Source of the DNA: DATGIQ01 sp035295665
GTDB taxonomy: Bacteria > Planctomycetota > Planctomycetia > Gemmatales > Gemmataceae
Assembly (NCBI GenBank): GCA_035295665.1
Contig: DATGIQ010000132.1
Span: 1-7,229 of the forward strand
Length of the DNA: 7,229 bases
Direction of reading: 5' to 3'
Position numbers and translations under genes: made by a program. Positions 1 to 6,072 of this stretch are shown here, one piece after another. Below the pieces are notes generated by a model, which saw only the letters and a program-made list of their open reading frames with translations, did no database searches and was not told the DNA's origin. Position 1 is the first letter of the stretch. Every line of letters begins with the position of its first letter.

Positions 1-1507
1 AGCCAAACCCGATGATCATCAGAAAGACTATTCCGAGCCAGATCGCCACGAGGGACGGACCGATGTAATTCCACCAGTGGGTCAACGACAAGGTCGGATC
101 GCTCACTTCCGCCAGCGGGCTGCCTTGGAGCAACAGCTCGCGCCAGCCGTAGGACGTCGGTGCCCAGAGGAACATGTAGGAAGGATCCCGATCGTAGCTG
201 GCGCCCAACTTCAAGGCGACCAGGCCGATGCCCCACTTGGCAAAATAAATCATCAGCGAACCCATGAAGCCGACGAAGAAAACGACGACCGCGCCATACA
301 CGATCGCTACCAGCGCATACCAGATATAACTCCACGGCCGCTGGAGAACGTAACTGTAGCAGCGGCTCAGAGCATCGAATGAGTCGCTCCCTTCCGCCCC
401 AAGGGTGGCGTGGATCATGGGCCAGCCGGGCAATCCGATGACGATGACGGCCATCGCCAAACCCAGGGCGAGAGCGGCGGGCAAGAGCACGCCGACCCAG
501 AATTCAGCGACAAACGAGGCCCAATTGGGAATGCCGAACAGCAGGATCAACAGGACCGCGCAGCCTGCCAGGAAGAGCACCGGGCCAAACGAGGCAAAGA
601 TGTACGATCGCCACCGGGCCAGAACGAAGCGCAGTGCTTCTCCCAAGCCGAGCTTGTCGTTGCGGGCAACTTCCACCGCGGCCATGCGCGTGATGGCTCC
701 GCCAAAGATGGCCCACGTCACGACGGTCCAGGCCACCACGAGCAGGAAATAGAGCCCCTCGATGAAGCCCGTATAGGGGTTCAGCAGATAGAAGATGGGA
801 CGGAAGAACTTTACCAACGGTTCGATCAGAACCGGCACCTTTTCCCGCAGCAGCCAATCAAAGAAGTGTCCGCGTTCCCAGGCTGGGGCTCGGGCAGTCA
901 CCAGCAGGAACGGGTTGGGTCCCCGGTCTTCAAACCAAGGCCAAGTCCGCAAGTCACCGTGGCGTTTGTCCTTGTCCAGGTAGGTTAGCTTGCTGCTGCC
1001 GGGTTCCACCCGGGGCGCATCCTTGGTCAGCAGGGATTGGATCCGGGCGACTTCTTCGGGCCGGACTGTCAGGGCAAGTGCCTTGGCGCGGGCGCCGGTT
1101 TTATCGTTCAACGCGTCCTGGAGCAGGTCGAACTCGGCGGGGGTAGTGGCCAAGTCGCCTGGCTCGATCTGCTGGCGATCGGATCCGGCAGTTTCGTAGA
1201 GCAGGTTCCACTGATCACGGTCGCCGCGGAAAGCCTGAAAGGCGATCTCGTCCTTGGTACGGGGATCGCCCTCCTTGGGTTCGTACTTGGTGCCACCCGA
1301 ATAATGGGTCGGCCAAACCGGCTTGGGCTTAATGCTGTAAAAGGCCGTAGCCAAGAGCCACCAACCGAAGGCCATCACGAGAATGCCGCCGGCGGCCAAC
1401 AAGAGTTTCTTGGGATCGATCGCTACCCAAAACCCGCGAAAAATCTGTGTCCAGGGGAGCCATTGCCGGAAATTGATCTCCCGAGGTTCGAATCTATCCT
1501 CAGCCAT
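1..1507 (-). CDS. Planctomycetal multi-pass membrane protein, C-terminus beyond left edge
   Basis: An uninterrupted reading frame of 502 codons starts at the ATG at 1505-1507 and is still open at base 1. TAAGGAG lies 6 bases upstream (1514-1520), a strong ribosome site that fixes the start. The product begins MAEDRFEPREINF and has one hydrophobic helix at about residues 36-57. A hydrophilic, probably extracytoplasmic stretch follows (about 60-215), rich in charged residues. Further helices lie near 250-272, 304-326, 338-362, 395-423 and 483 onward. Between the fourth and fifth downstream segments is the motif SDSFDALSRCYSYVLQRP (residues 374-391), which I recall as conserved in hypothetical planctomycetal membrane proteins; that is memory, not a search. 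No catalytic motif or transporter signature is visible, so no function is given. It lies 188 bases downstream of the lipoprotein gene and has its own promoter. Coding status is very likely; function is unknown. Confidence 0.88.
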   Translation of the reverse strand, partial: MAEDRFEPREINFRQWLPWTQIFRGFWVAIDPKKLLLAAGGILVMAFGWWLLATAFYSIKPKPVWPTHYSGGTKYEPKEGDPRTKDEIAFQAFRGDRDQWNLLYETAGSDRQQIEPGDLATTPAEFDLLQDALNDKTGARAKALALTVRPEEVARIQSLLTKDAPRVEPGSSKLTYLDKDKRHGDLRTWPWFEDRGPNPFLLVTARAPAWERGHFFDWLLREKVPVLIEPLVKFFRPIFYLLNPYTGFIEGLYFLLVVAWTVVTWAIFGGAITRMAAVEVARNDKLGLGEALRFVLARWRSYIFASFGPVLFLAGCAVLLILLFGIPNWASFVAEFWVGVLLPAALALGLAMAVIVIGLPGWPMIHATLGAEGSDSFDALSRCYSYVLQRPWSYIWYALVAIVYGAVVVFFVGFMGSLMIYFAKWGIGLVALKLGASYDRDPSYMFLWAPTSYGWRELLLQGSPLAEVSDPTLSLTHWWNYIGPSLVAIWLGIVFLMIIGFG

Positions 1508-1513
1508 CAGACG

Positions 1514-1520
1514 CTCCTTA
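1514..1520 (-). promoter_or_regulatory. Shine-Dalgarno site of the membrane protein gene
   Basis: On the minus strand the bases read TAAGGAG, a near-perfect match to the anti-Shine-Dalgarno sequence, ending 6 bases before the ATG at 1507. It decides the start codon of the edge gene. Confidence 0.8.
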
Positions 1521-1589
1521 TTGCTGCGGACCTTCCACCGAGATGCGGTTCCCGGCGCGTCGGCCTGTGCTGCGTGATTCAGAGTGAGC

Positions 1590-1617
1590 ATTATAGTGGG
1601 TGGCGCGGGCTTTGCAA
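1590..1617 (-). promoter_or_regulatory. Sigma70-type promoter for the membrane protein gene
   Basis: On the minus strand TTGCAA (1612-1617) and a perfect TATAAT (1590-1595) are separated by 16 bases. Transcription would begin near 1583, giving a leader of roughly 75 bases before the ATG at 1507. The -35 matches the consensus at four of six positions. It sits in the gap after the lipoprotein gene, so the membrane protein can be expressed apart from the upstream pair. It shares the TATAAT and 16-base spacer layout with the promoter at 4882-4909. The call rests on sequence pattern only. Confidence 0.55.
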
Positions 1618-1695
1618 TTGGTGCCCGGATGGAGGCGCGGGTACCGTGGCCAGGGAAGGCAACCGGTTCGTAGGAATGGATTTGGGATGGTGGCC

Positions 1696-2604
1696 CTAGC
1701 GTTGCAATCCGCCGACCGGTGCGAGCTGATTGGGGCCTTCCGGCCCGCGCGCCAGGTCGTAGTTTTGAACGCCGCTCAAATTCGGACGGCGAAACAAAAG
1801 TTCCGCCTGCTGCGGTGATAATTGCTGGTAGATATTGATATCACTGGCCCGCTGCCCAAGCAGCATTTTCATTTTGAACCCTTCCGCCGGGTACGTGAAC
1901 GCAATTTTTCTTGGCAGCACGATGCCGCGGCCCAGGTCGTGCATGTCATCGATCTGCGCTCGGCAAATTTCCTTGCCGCTGGCGCTTTGGAGGATGTGTG
2001 CCGCGACCCGTAGATTCGTCGGGTTGAATTCGGTGACCTTACGCACCGGCTGCCCCTGAAGATTCCGGGTCGTTTGGATGAGCTGGATGGTTCGTCCGTT
2101 TGGCTGAACGACATACTGTGCAGGGTCCATGTCGTACTCGGACATGCCGAGGGCTTCGATGACCCATTCCGGCTGGAACGGGAAGGGAAGCCGTACCCCC
2201 CCGTTGGCAAGATCCTGGTAGGAGCAGTGAATCAGGTACGGATCACCCCTCTTCACCCAATACCAGAATTCATCCTGATTGGAGCCGATGAGCGCCTCGG
2301 GCCTCCCCAGGACTTCGGCTTGCAAGCAGAAATTCCTCGGTTTTTGGCAGGCGAGCTTGCCGTCGGGGATATGAATGGATTGACCGCCCGACTCGCAATC
2401 CAGCTCCAAATGGGTGCAAATAAACGAGGGAATTTGCCGAGCGTTCGTGTTTTGACGTGTCACCAGCTCCATGGCCGTGGGAAGCTTGTCGGTCGGGAGG
2501 CGCACCGTATCTTGCGAGTGCCGGAACAAGCTCCATTTCGAGTCAGCGCACCCGGCCAGCAGCAGGACGACACCGAGGCCGGGAACGGCAAAAATGGCGC
2601 GCAT
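1696..2604 (-). CDS. Conserved planctomycetal lipoprotein of unknown function
   Basis: The 302-residue product starts MRAIFAVPGLGVVLLLAGCA: a short hydrophobic signal peptide ending in the lipobox LAGC, with the lipidated cysteine at residue 19. Alanine at +2 suggests transport to the outer membrane if Lol rules apply here. The frame stays open to an ATG at 2673, but the start at 2602-2604 is preferred. It places the lipobox correctly, has GGAAGAGG 6 bases upstream, and avoids overlap with the preceding gene. Besides Cys19 there are six cysteines (63, 70, 86, 93, 127, 214), the first four in two pairs spaced by six residues, so disulfides are possible. The segment around 108-160, with EFWYWVKRGDP and LPFPFQPEWVIEALGM, looks strongly conserved from memory of Gemmata-type proteins. 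The amphipathic strand-like pattern could be a LolA/LolB-type half-barrel, but that is speculative. It is probably cotranscribed with the gene at 2642-3127. Confidence 0.85.
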   Translation of the reverse strand: MRAIFAVPGLGVVLLLAGCADSKWSLFRHSQDTVRLPTDKLPTAMELVTRQNTNARQIPSFICTHLELDCESGGQSIHIPDGKLACQKPRNFCLQAEVLGRPEALIGSNQDEFWYWVKRGDPYLIHCSYQDLANGGVRLPFPFQPEWVIEALGMSEYDMDPAQYVVQPNGRTIQLIQTTRNLQGQPVRKVTEFNPTNLRVAAHILQSASGKEICRAQIDDMHDLGRGIVLPRKIAFTYPAEGFKMKMLLGQRASDINIYQQLSPQQAELLFRRPNLSGVQNYDLARGPEGPNQLAPVGGLQR

Positions 2605-2610
2605 GCGGTA

Positions 2611-2618
2611 CCTCTTCC
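2611..2618 (-). promoter_or_regulatory. Shine-Dalgarno site choosing the lipoprotein start
   Basis: The minus strand reads GGAAGAGG, 6 bases before the ATG at 2604. The upstream in-frame ATG at 2673 lies inside the preceding gene and would put 23 extra residues before the signal peptide. This site therefore supports the shorter protein. Confidence 0.6.
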
Positions 2619-2641
2619 CAGAATGGACGGACGACCGAGGG

Positions 2642-3127
2642 TCACTGCCAGCCAAGGACTTGGAACACTTCATCCTGAACGGCCACCATCGCTTCTTCGG
2701 TCAGGCGCGGATTGAGCACCCGATAGCAATTTCGTGTGCGCACACAGCGCAGAACCAGCATTTCCTGTTCGCCGTCGGACTCGACCGCTTCAAATCGTAG
2801 CCGTTTGCGGCGCATGAGCAGAAGGGCGACGACATAGCGAAAATTCACGCGCGTTGGTTCGGATTCCCCTTCGAGCCGCTGCAAACAATCCATCAGGAGC
2901 TCATCATCAATCGGCGAGCGTCGGTTTTCCTCGCCAGCAGGGATGTGCCCGGCCCAAAAGCTGAACGAGCCATGCGGTGGACCTTGCCAGGCATCCGTGC
3001 TGTAGTCCTGGCGCACCAGCTTGCCGCTCTCTTCCAGCAAAACACTATAGAACTTGTCACCGGATCGTAGCTCGCGCCCTGTGACCGCACACCGGCGCGT
3101 GTTCGGCTGGATTTCGTATTCCGTCAT
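2642..3127 (-). CDS. Small conserved cytosolic protein, function unknown
   Basis: The product is 161 residues, begins MTEYEIQPNTRRCAVTGREL and has no signal peptide or membrane segment, so it is predicted cytosolic. A GTG at 3148 would add seven residues, but the ATG at 3125-3127 has GGAGAG 5 bases upstream (3133-3138) and is preferred. The N-terminal third carries CAVTGREL (13-20), FYSVLLEE (27-33) and DYSTDAWQGPP (41-51). The C-terminal half (about 74-160) is rich in charged residues and is probably helical. The single cysteine in CAVTG and the scattered ones at 81, 128 and 134 do not make a recognisable zinc ribbon. It resembles hypothetical proteins I associate with planctomycetes. Its stop lies 37 bases before the lipoprotein start, so the two probably form an operon and may act together, though nothing in the sequence shows how. 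Confidence 0.85.
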   Translation of the reverse strand: MTEYEIQPNTRRCAVTGRELRSGDKFYSVLLEESGKLVRQDYSTDAWQGPPHGSFSFWAGHIPAGEENRRSPIDDELLMDCLQRLEGESEPTRVNFRYVVALLLMRRKRLRFEAVESDGEQEMLVLRCVRTRNCYRVLNPRLTEEAMVAVQDEVFQVLGWQ

Positions 3128-3132
3128 TTCTG

Positions 3133-3138
3133 CTCTCC
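3133..3138 (-). promoter_or_regulatory. Shine-Dalgarno site choosing the start of the small conserved gene
   Basis: GGAGAG on the minus strand sits 5 bases before the ATG at 3127. It favours that ATG over the in-frame GTG at 3148, which would place this site inside the coding region. Confidence 0.6.
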
Positions 3139-3310
3139 GATCCACCACGTACCCGGACGGCCCGAGAGCAGGGCGCCTTCTATACTATCGCCCCGCCCGA
3201 ACGGGCAGCAAGGAGGAAGGCAGGCAACCGTCTTCATTTTACAGCGCCAGGGGAAGGCCATAACGATTACGCGTCTTGGGAGGATCCGGGGAATTTGGGA
3301 ACCCCCACCG

Positions 3311-3325
3311 AAAACCGGAGGCCGG
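3311..3325 (-). terminator. Weak candidate terminator after the redoxin-like gene
   Basis: Nine bases past the stop, the minus strand reads CCGG, a three-base loop, CCGG, then TTTT. The four-pair GC stem and four-base T run are at the low end for an intrinsic terminator. Position is the main support. Confidence 0.22.
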
Positions 3326-3334
3326 AGTTCGAAG

Positions 3335-4762
3335 CTACGGGGCGACGCCCTTGTTCAACCAGCGCTGGAGTTCCTCCGTGACCAAATCCGGGGTCTCCGG
3401 CCCCCAGCCGATGTAGTTGCCGCGGACCACGCCCGCGGCATCGAGGAGCACGAGCTTCGGTGTCGCCTCCACGCCATAAGTGTGCCGCAGTCCCTTGCCG
3501 GCGTGGATCGGCAGCGACAAATGCAAATCGCTGTGCTGTTTTCGAACCGTCTGGGCATCATCCGAAACGGAAAAGCCCAGGACCGCCACTTGCCGTCCGA
3601 ATCGGTCCTGCACATGTTGCGCAAACTGTAAAACCTGCTCGACCGTCACCGAGCCCGGATGGTAAAAAACCATCAAAACCGGACGGCCCAACCAACGCCT
3701 TAGCTGGGTGGATTCTTTGGTAAGGAGGTTGGTTACGATGAAGTCAGGGGCTGGTTGGTCCAAGGCGGCGACGATGGCCGTACGCTCGTCGGTCGCACCT
3801 AACGCCGGCGATTCACCACGCATGGCTGCCTCGGCTCGGCGTTTAATCTGCAACACCGCTTCGCGATAGGGAGTTGGTGGCTGGTTCTCCAGGTGATGGC
3901 CGATCCGAGTCAGCAGGCTTTCGAACGGCTTGGGGCCGGATTTGCTTGGGTCGGCCAGCAAGGGAGTGATGGCTTGGTTGAATTTCTGTGCCTGCAAGAT
4001 TTCGCGACGCCGGTCTTCATGGAGCTGGCCGGGATACTGAATTTCGCTTTGCAATTCGTACTGGACTAGGGAACGCAACGTCGCTTCGCGATGGGCCGGC
4101 TCGCGCCGCTCAATGGTCCGCTCAACCTTGTACGCCACCCCCAGACGGGGCGCTAGCCAAACCAGATCGCGCCGCCGCCAGGCAATGTGATCCGCACGGG
4201 GATGGTCCCAATCTTCGGACTGCTGCACGCCTTCGAGTTTCACACAGGTTGTGCCGTTGACCAATTCGGTCCCAATCACCTTCCAGCTCCGCGCTGGCCG
4301 GTTGGCTTCGAGCACTTCCCAGCTCAGTTTCAGAGTGAGCGGGCCGCCGGGAATCTCGATGAAGACCCCCCACTCTGCGGTCGCCGGTCCATCCAGGGGA
4401 ACGGACATCGACACGCCTGGGTCGGTGGCAATTCGCCCTTGCAAGTCCACGCGAGCCAATTCCAACCGGACCGAGCTCGGTTCGGTTTCGCCGGTCTGGT
4501 CGGAACGGGGCGTCCGCAGCTTCAAGATCGTCTGGAGCGCAATCTCCATGCTACGAGGATGGGTCTCCAGGACGTAAATTCGGTTTTCCAGACGGTAGGA
4601 GCGGCTGAAGTGAATCCCTTTGCCGGCCGCCTCCTCGGCGTAAGAGCCCCGGTAAACGAGCTCCTGACCGCGGCCAAGCCGGGGGACGATTTGCCAACTG
4701 GATCGATCCGTCGCCTGCGCCGCAAACAGGGCGCAAGTCAGAAGGCAGAAGTTCGCTACCAT
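3335..4762 (-). CDS. Secreted protein with C-terminal redoxin-like domain lacking catalytic cysteines
   Basis: Numbered from the ATG at 4760-4762, the product has 475 residues. Residues 1-17 (MVANFCLLTCALFAAQA) look like a signal peptide with likely cleavage before TD, so the protein is probably periplasmic or secreted. Residues about 24-250 form a strand-rich region without a recognised family, and about 250-330 look helical. Residues 336-475 are a thioredoxin/AhpC-type fold. It opens with QPAPDFIV, then has the strand PVLMVFYHPGSVT, AVLGFSVSDD, and the cis-proline motif VEATPKLVLLD followed by GVVRGNYIG. The active-site position has no cysteine: a TlpA-style CxxC reads S-V-T-V, and a peroxiredoxin PxxxTxxC reads PGSVTVEQ with Q instead of C. 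Redox catalysis by the usual mechanism is therefore unlikely. The frame also opens at a GTG at 4849, adding 29 residues including a basic HRFKR that would give the signal peptide a normal n-region. Neither start has a good ribosome site, so the start is uncertain. A near-consensus promoter lies upstream. Confidence 0.85.
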   Translation of the reverse strand: MVANFCLLTCALFAAQATDRSSWQIVPRLGRGQELVYRGSYAEEAAGKGIHFSRSYRLENRIYVLETHPRSMEIALQTILKLRTPRSDQTGETEPSSVRLELARVDLQGRIATDPGVSMSVPLDGPATAEWGVFIEIPGGPLTLKLSWEVLEANRPARSWKVIGTELVNGTTCVKLEGVQQSEDWDHPRADHIAWRRRDLVWLAPRLGVAYKVERTIERREPAHREATLRSLVQYELQSEIQYPGQLHEDRRREILQAQKFNQAITPLLADPSKSGPKPFESLLTRIGHHLENQPPTPYREAVLQIKRRAEAAMRGESPALGATDERTAIVAALDQPAPDFIVTNLLTKESTQLRRWLGRPVLMVFYHPGSVTVEQVLQFAQHVQDRFGRQVAVLGFSVSDDAQTVRKQHSDLHLSLPIHAGKGLRHTYGVEATPKLVLLDAAGVVRGNYIGWGPETPDLVTEELQRWLNKGVAP

Positions 4763-4881
4763 GATGCGCTTGAACCGGTGGAAAAAGAGACGGCCTCCGT
4801 GCGCCCGGAGAAAGGACCGTGCCTCCGCACACCCAACCAGCTTCCCCACGGGAGGGGCCAGGAGTTCGGAGAATCGCGGGG

Positions 4882-4909
4882 ATTATAACAAGCGGCCGGT
4901 TTCTCTCAA
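4882..4909 (-). promoter_or_regulatory. Near-consensus sigma70-type promoter for the redoxin-like gene
   Basis: On the minus strand TTGAGA (4904-4909) and TATAAT (4882-4887) are 16 bases apart: a perfect -10 and a -35 with four of six consensus bases. Transcription would start near 4875, about 26 bases before the GTG at 4849 or 113 before the ATG at 4762. The short leader to the GTG is a modest argument for the longer protein. An 11-base tandem repeat overlaps the -35 element and the spacer. Confidence 0.6.
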
Positions 4910-4921
4910 CGCCGGTTTCTC
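4895..4921. repeat. Tandem 11-base direct repeat across the -35 region
   Basis: The plus-strand string GCCGGTTTCTC occurs exactly at 4895-4905 and again at 4911-4921, a period of 16 bases. The first copy lies in the promoter spacer and enters the -35 of the leftward promoter; the second lies just upstream of that -35. This could be a pair of regulator half-sites on roughly opposite faces of the helix, or a chance duplication. Confidence 0.45.
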
Positions 4922-4980
4922 CGAAGCAAGGGCCGGGCTTACCCAGTTTGCCTGCAGCCGGCAATGCTGTCGGTACGGGA

Positions 4981-4990
4981 GCGAATTCGC
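4981..4990. promoter_or_regulatory. Ten-base palindrome, possible operator
   Basis: GCGAATTCGC is a perfect palindrome ending 3 bases before the candidate -35 of the rightward promoter at 4994-5023. Position in a divergent promoter region is the only argument for a binding site. Chance occurrence is possible. Confidence 0.25.
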
Positions 4991-4993
4991 AAC

Positions 4994-5023
4994 TTGAAAG
5001 GACCACGCCGAACGCTCTATCCT
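4994..5023 (+). promoter_or_regulatory. Candidate promoter for the rightward membrane protein gene
   Basis: TTGAAA (4994-4999) and TATCCT (5018-5023) are separated by 18 bases, with four of six -10 matches. Transcription would start around 5030, leaving only about 10 bases before the ATG at 5040. The transcript would then be nearly leaderless, which fits the lack of a good ribosome site. Moderate-to-low support. Confidence 0.35.
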
Positions 5024-5039
5024 GAAAAAGTTGCCGGAC

Positions 5040-5918
5040 ATGCGTCGTATCGTGACTTCTGACGTGGAGGCCATCGTGCTGGGCTTGTTGGTGATGATGC
5101 TTCTGCTGTTGCTGGGATTCGCAGTCTTCCTGTGGGCCGTGACGCTTTTCTTCCAGGGATATCTTTACAGTGAACCCGTTGGCGGGCTCTTCTGGCGCGC
5201 CCCGGCAGCGGGGACAATCTTGGCCGCGTTCTTGGGCTTTTGGTGCGTGCTCGATTACCGGCACCCAGGGCATTTCAACGCAACTTGGTTTGATCCGGCC
5301 CCTAGTGAGGACGAGATATTCGACAAGTTCTGGGCAGTGAAGGGGAACCGCGAAATCCTTTACGAGGCCCACAAGCGGCCTGGCGGGCAGATCGAATACT
5401 GGGATGCTGCCCATCGGCCCTGGGCGCGCTCGGACGCCGATGGCATCGTCGAAGCGATCGTTGTCGAAGCCAAGGATGGCCAAAAAACTCGCTTCAACGC
5501 CGAACTCACGGATGACAAGAAATTCAAGACAGACCCCGGGGAACCCGTACGCTATGTGGAGGCAGGCGGCCTGGGTCGGGTGATGACCGAGACCTATATC
5601 GGCAAGCTTCCTGTTTCCCAATGGGGCGCAACCCTGGCCAAGATCCTCCTGAGCTTGGTGCACTTCACGCTTTGGTTCGTATGCCTGTGGTTGCTGCTTC
5701 AATTTCAGTGGGGCCACGCTTTTGGCTTAGCACTCGTCTTGTGGCTGGCGATCACGCTGACGCTTCTTCCCATTGTCTTCACGACGGCCGAGGAGACGGC
5801 CAAGCAGCGCGTCGTGGTAAACCATGTCCCCCATCACACCGCCTTCTGGAGAGCGAGTAGCTTGGCGGAGAGCCGAGCGAAACCGGGCCGGGTTTTCCGT
5901 CCTGATGGGGAAGCTTGA
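5040..5918 (+). CDS. Four-helix membrane protein with central soluble domain, function unknown
   Basis: From the ATG at 5040 the product is 292 residues. An in-frame TTG at 5031 would add three residues; no strong ribosome site decides, with only GAAAAAG at 5024-5030. Hydrophobic segments lie at about residues 11-37 (very leucine-rich), 50-72, 199-221 and 225-248, giving two helical pairs around a hydrophilic domain at about 75-198. With an even number of helices, both termini and the central domain should lie on the same side, probably the cytoplasm: the N-terminus is MRRIV and the tail after 250 is basic. Recognisable stretches in the soluble domain are GHFNATWFDPAPSEDEIFDKF, KGNREILYEAHKRPGG, DGIVEAIVVEAKDG and PGEPVRYVEAGG, which look like a real folded domain, but I cannot name a family. 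It is transcribed divergently from the redoxin-like gene and has no partner gene on its strand within 450 bases. Confidence 0.85.
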   Translation: MRRIVTSDVEAIVLGLLVMMLLLLLGFAVFLWAVTLFFQGYLYSEPVGGLFWRAPAAGTILAAFLGFWCVLDYRHPGHFNATWFDPAPSEDEIFDKFWAVKGNREILYEAHKRPGGQIEYWDAAHRPWARSDADGIVEAIVVEAKDGQKTRFNAELTDDKKFKTDPGEPVRYVEAGGLGRVMTETYIGKLPVSQWGATLAKILLSLVHFTLWFVCLWLLLQFQWGHAFGLALVLWLAITLTLLPIVFTTAEETAKQRVVVNHVPHHTAFWRASSLAESRAKPGRVFRPDGEA

Positions 5919-5950
5919 AACTTGGACGCTTGACACACTCCCCAAGTTTC
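5917..5950 (+). terminator. Nine-pair inverted repeat at the end of the membrane protein gene
   Basis: GAAACTTGG (5917-5925) and CCAAGTTTC (5942-5950) can form a perfect nine-pair stem with a 16-base loop, overlapping the TGA stop at 5916-5918. No clear T run follows (TTATGCT), so it is a poor intrinsic terminator. It may instead protect the 3' end of the transcript or serve as a binding site, since the -35 of the next promoter lies in the loop. Confidence 0.35.
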
Positions 5951-5957
5951 TTATGCT
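5930..5957 (+). promoter_or_regulatory. Strong candidate promoter upstream of the repeat-protein gene
   Basis: A perfect TTGACA at 5930-5935 is followed after 16 bases by TATGCT at 5952-5957, which matches four of six -10 positions including the three most conserved. Transcription would start near 5964, some 410 bases before the preferred start of the PKD-repeat gene. The transcript would therefore have a long leader, or a separate small RNA is made. A weaker alternative -10 (TAATAT, 6299-6304) lacks a good -35. Confidence 0.5.
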
Positions 5958-6072
5958 AAATAAGTACGACGACGGAGAGGCTGGCATCCCCCCTGCATTA
6001 CCGTTAGCCCCGCTCGTAGTCGTTTTGTCCGTAACGCCCGCAACGACGCGGGGAGGAAGGCGGTCTCCTCTC

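Larger units (their letters stand above)
3128..3334. other. Intergenic gap between the redoxin-like gene and the small conserved gene
   Basis: These 207 bases separate two minus-strand genes. A possible minus-strand -10 element TAAAAT lies at 3236-3241 but lacks a convincing -35. A second weak candidate, TAGTAT, lies near 3179 with TTGCTG about 18 bases upstream. The inverted pair GCCC/GGGC near 3196-3207 is too short to interpret. I see no reading frame or RNA gene here. Promoter activity for the downstream pair is expected from the layout but is not clearly located. Confidence 0.4.

Noticed and set aside
410..988. Plus-strand open frame of 192 codons
   Set aside because: It is antisense to the left-edge membrane protein, whose frame has clear helices, a strong ribosome site and a conserved motif. 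The plus-strand product looks like composition noise.
1661..1668. Palindrome AACCGGTT after the lipoprotein gene
   Set aside because: Only eight bases, no extension and no T run; too short to call a terminator or operator.
2074..2715. Plus-strand open frame of 213 codons
   Set aside because: Antisense to the lipoprotein, which has a textbook lipobox and ribosome site; the plus-strand product shows no domain pattern.
3179..3207. Candidate promoter TTGCTG/TAGTAT with a GCCC/GGGC stem before the small conserved gene
   Set aside because: The -35 matches only three bases and the stem only four pairs; no better than chance in a GC-rich gap.
4187..4888. Plus-strand open frame of 233 codons
   Set aside because: Antisense shadow of the redoxin-like gene; no ribosome site or recognisable domain.
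4551..5717. Long minus-strand open frame of 388 codons across the divergent region
   Set aside because: It runs antisense through most of the four-helix membrane gene, crosses the divergent promoter region and overlaps the start of the redoxin-like gene. Its product is rich in Pro, Gly, Gln and His without domain pattern.
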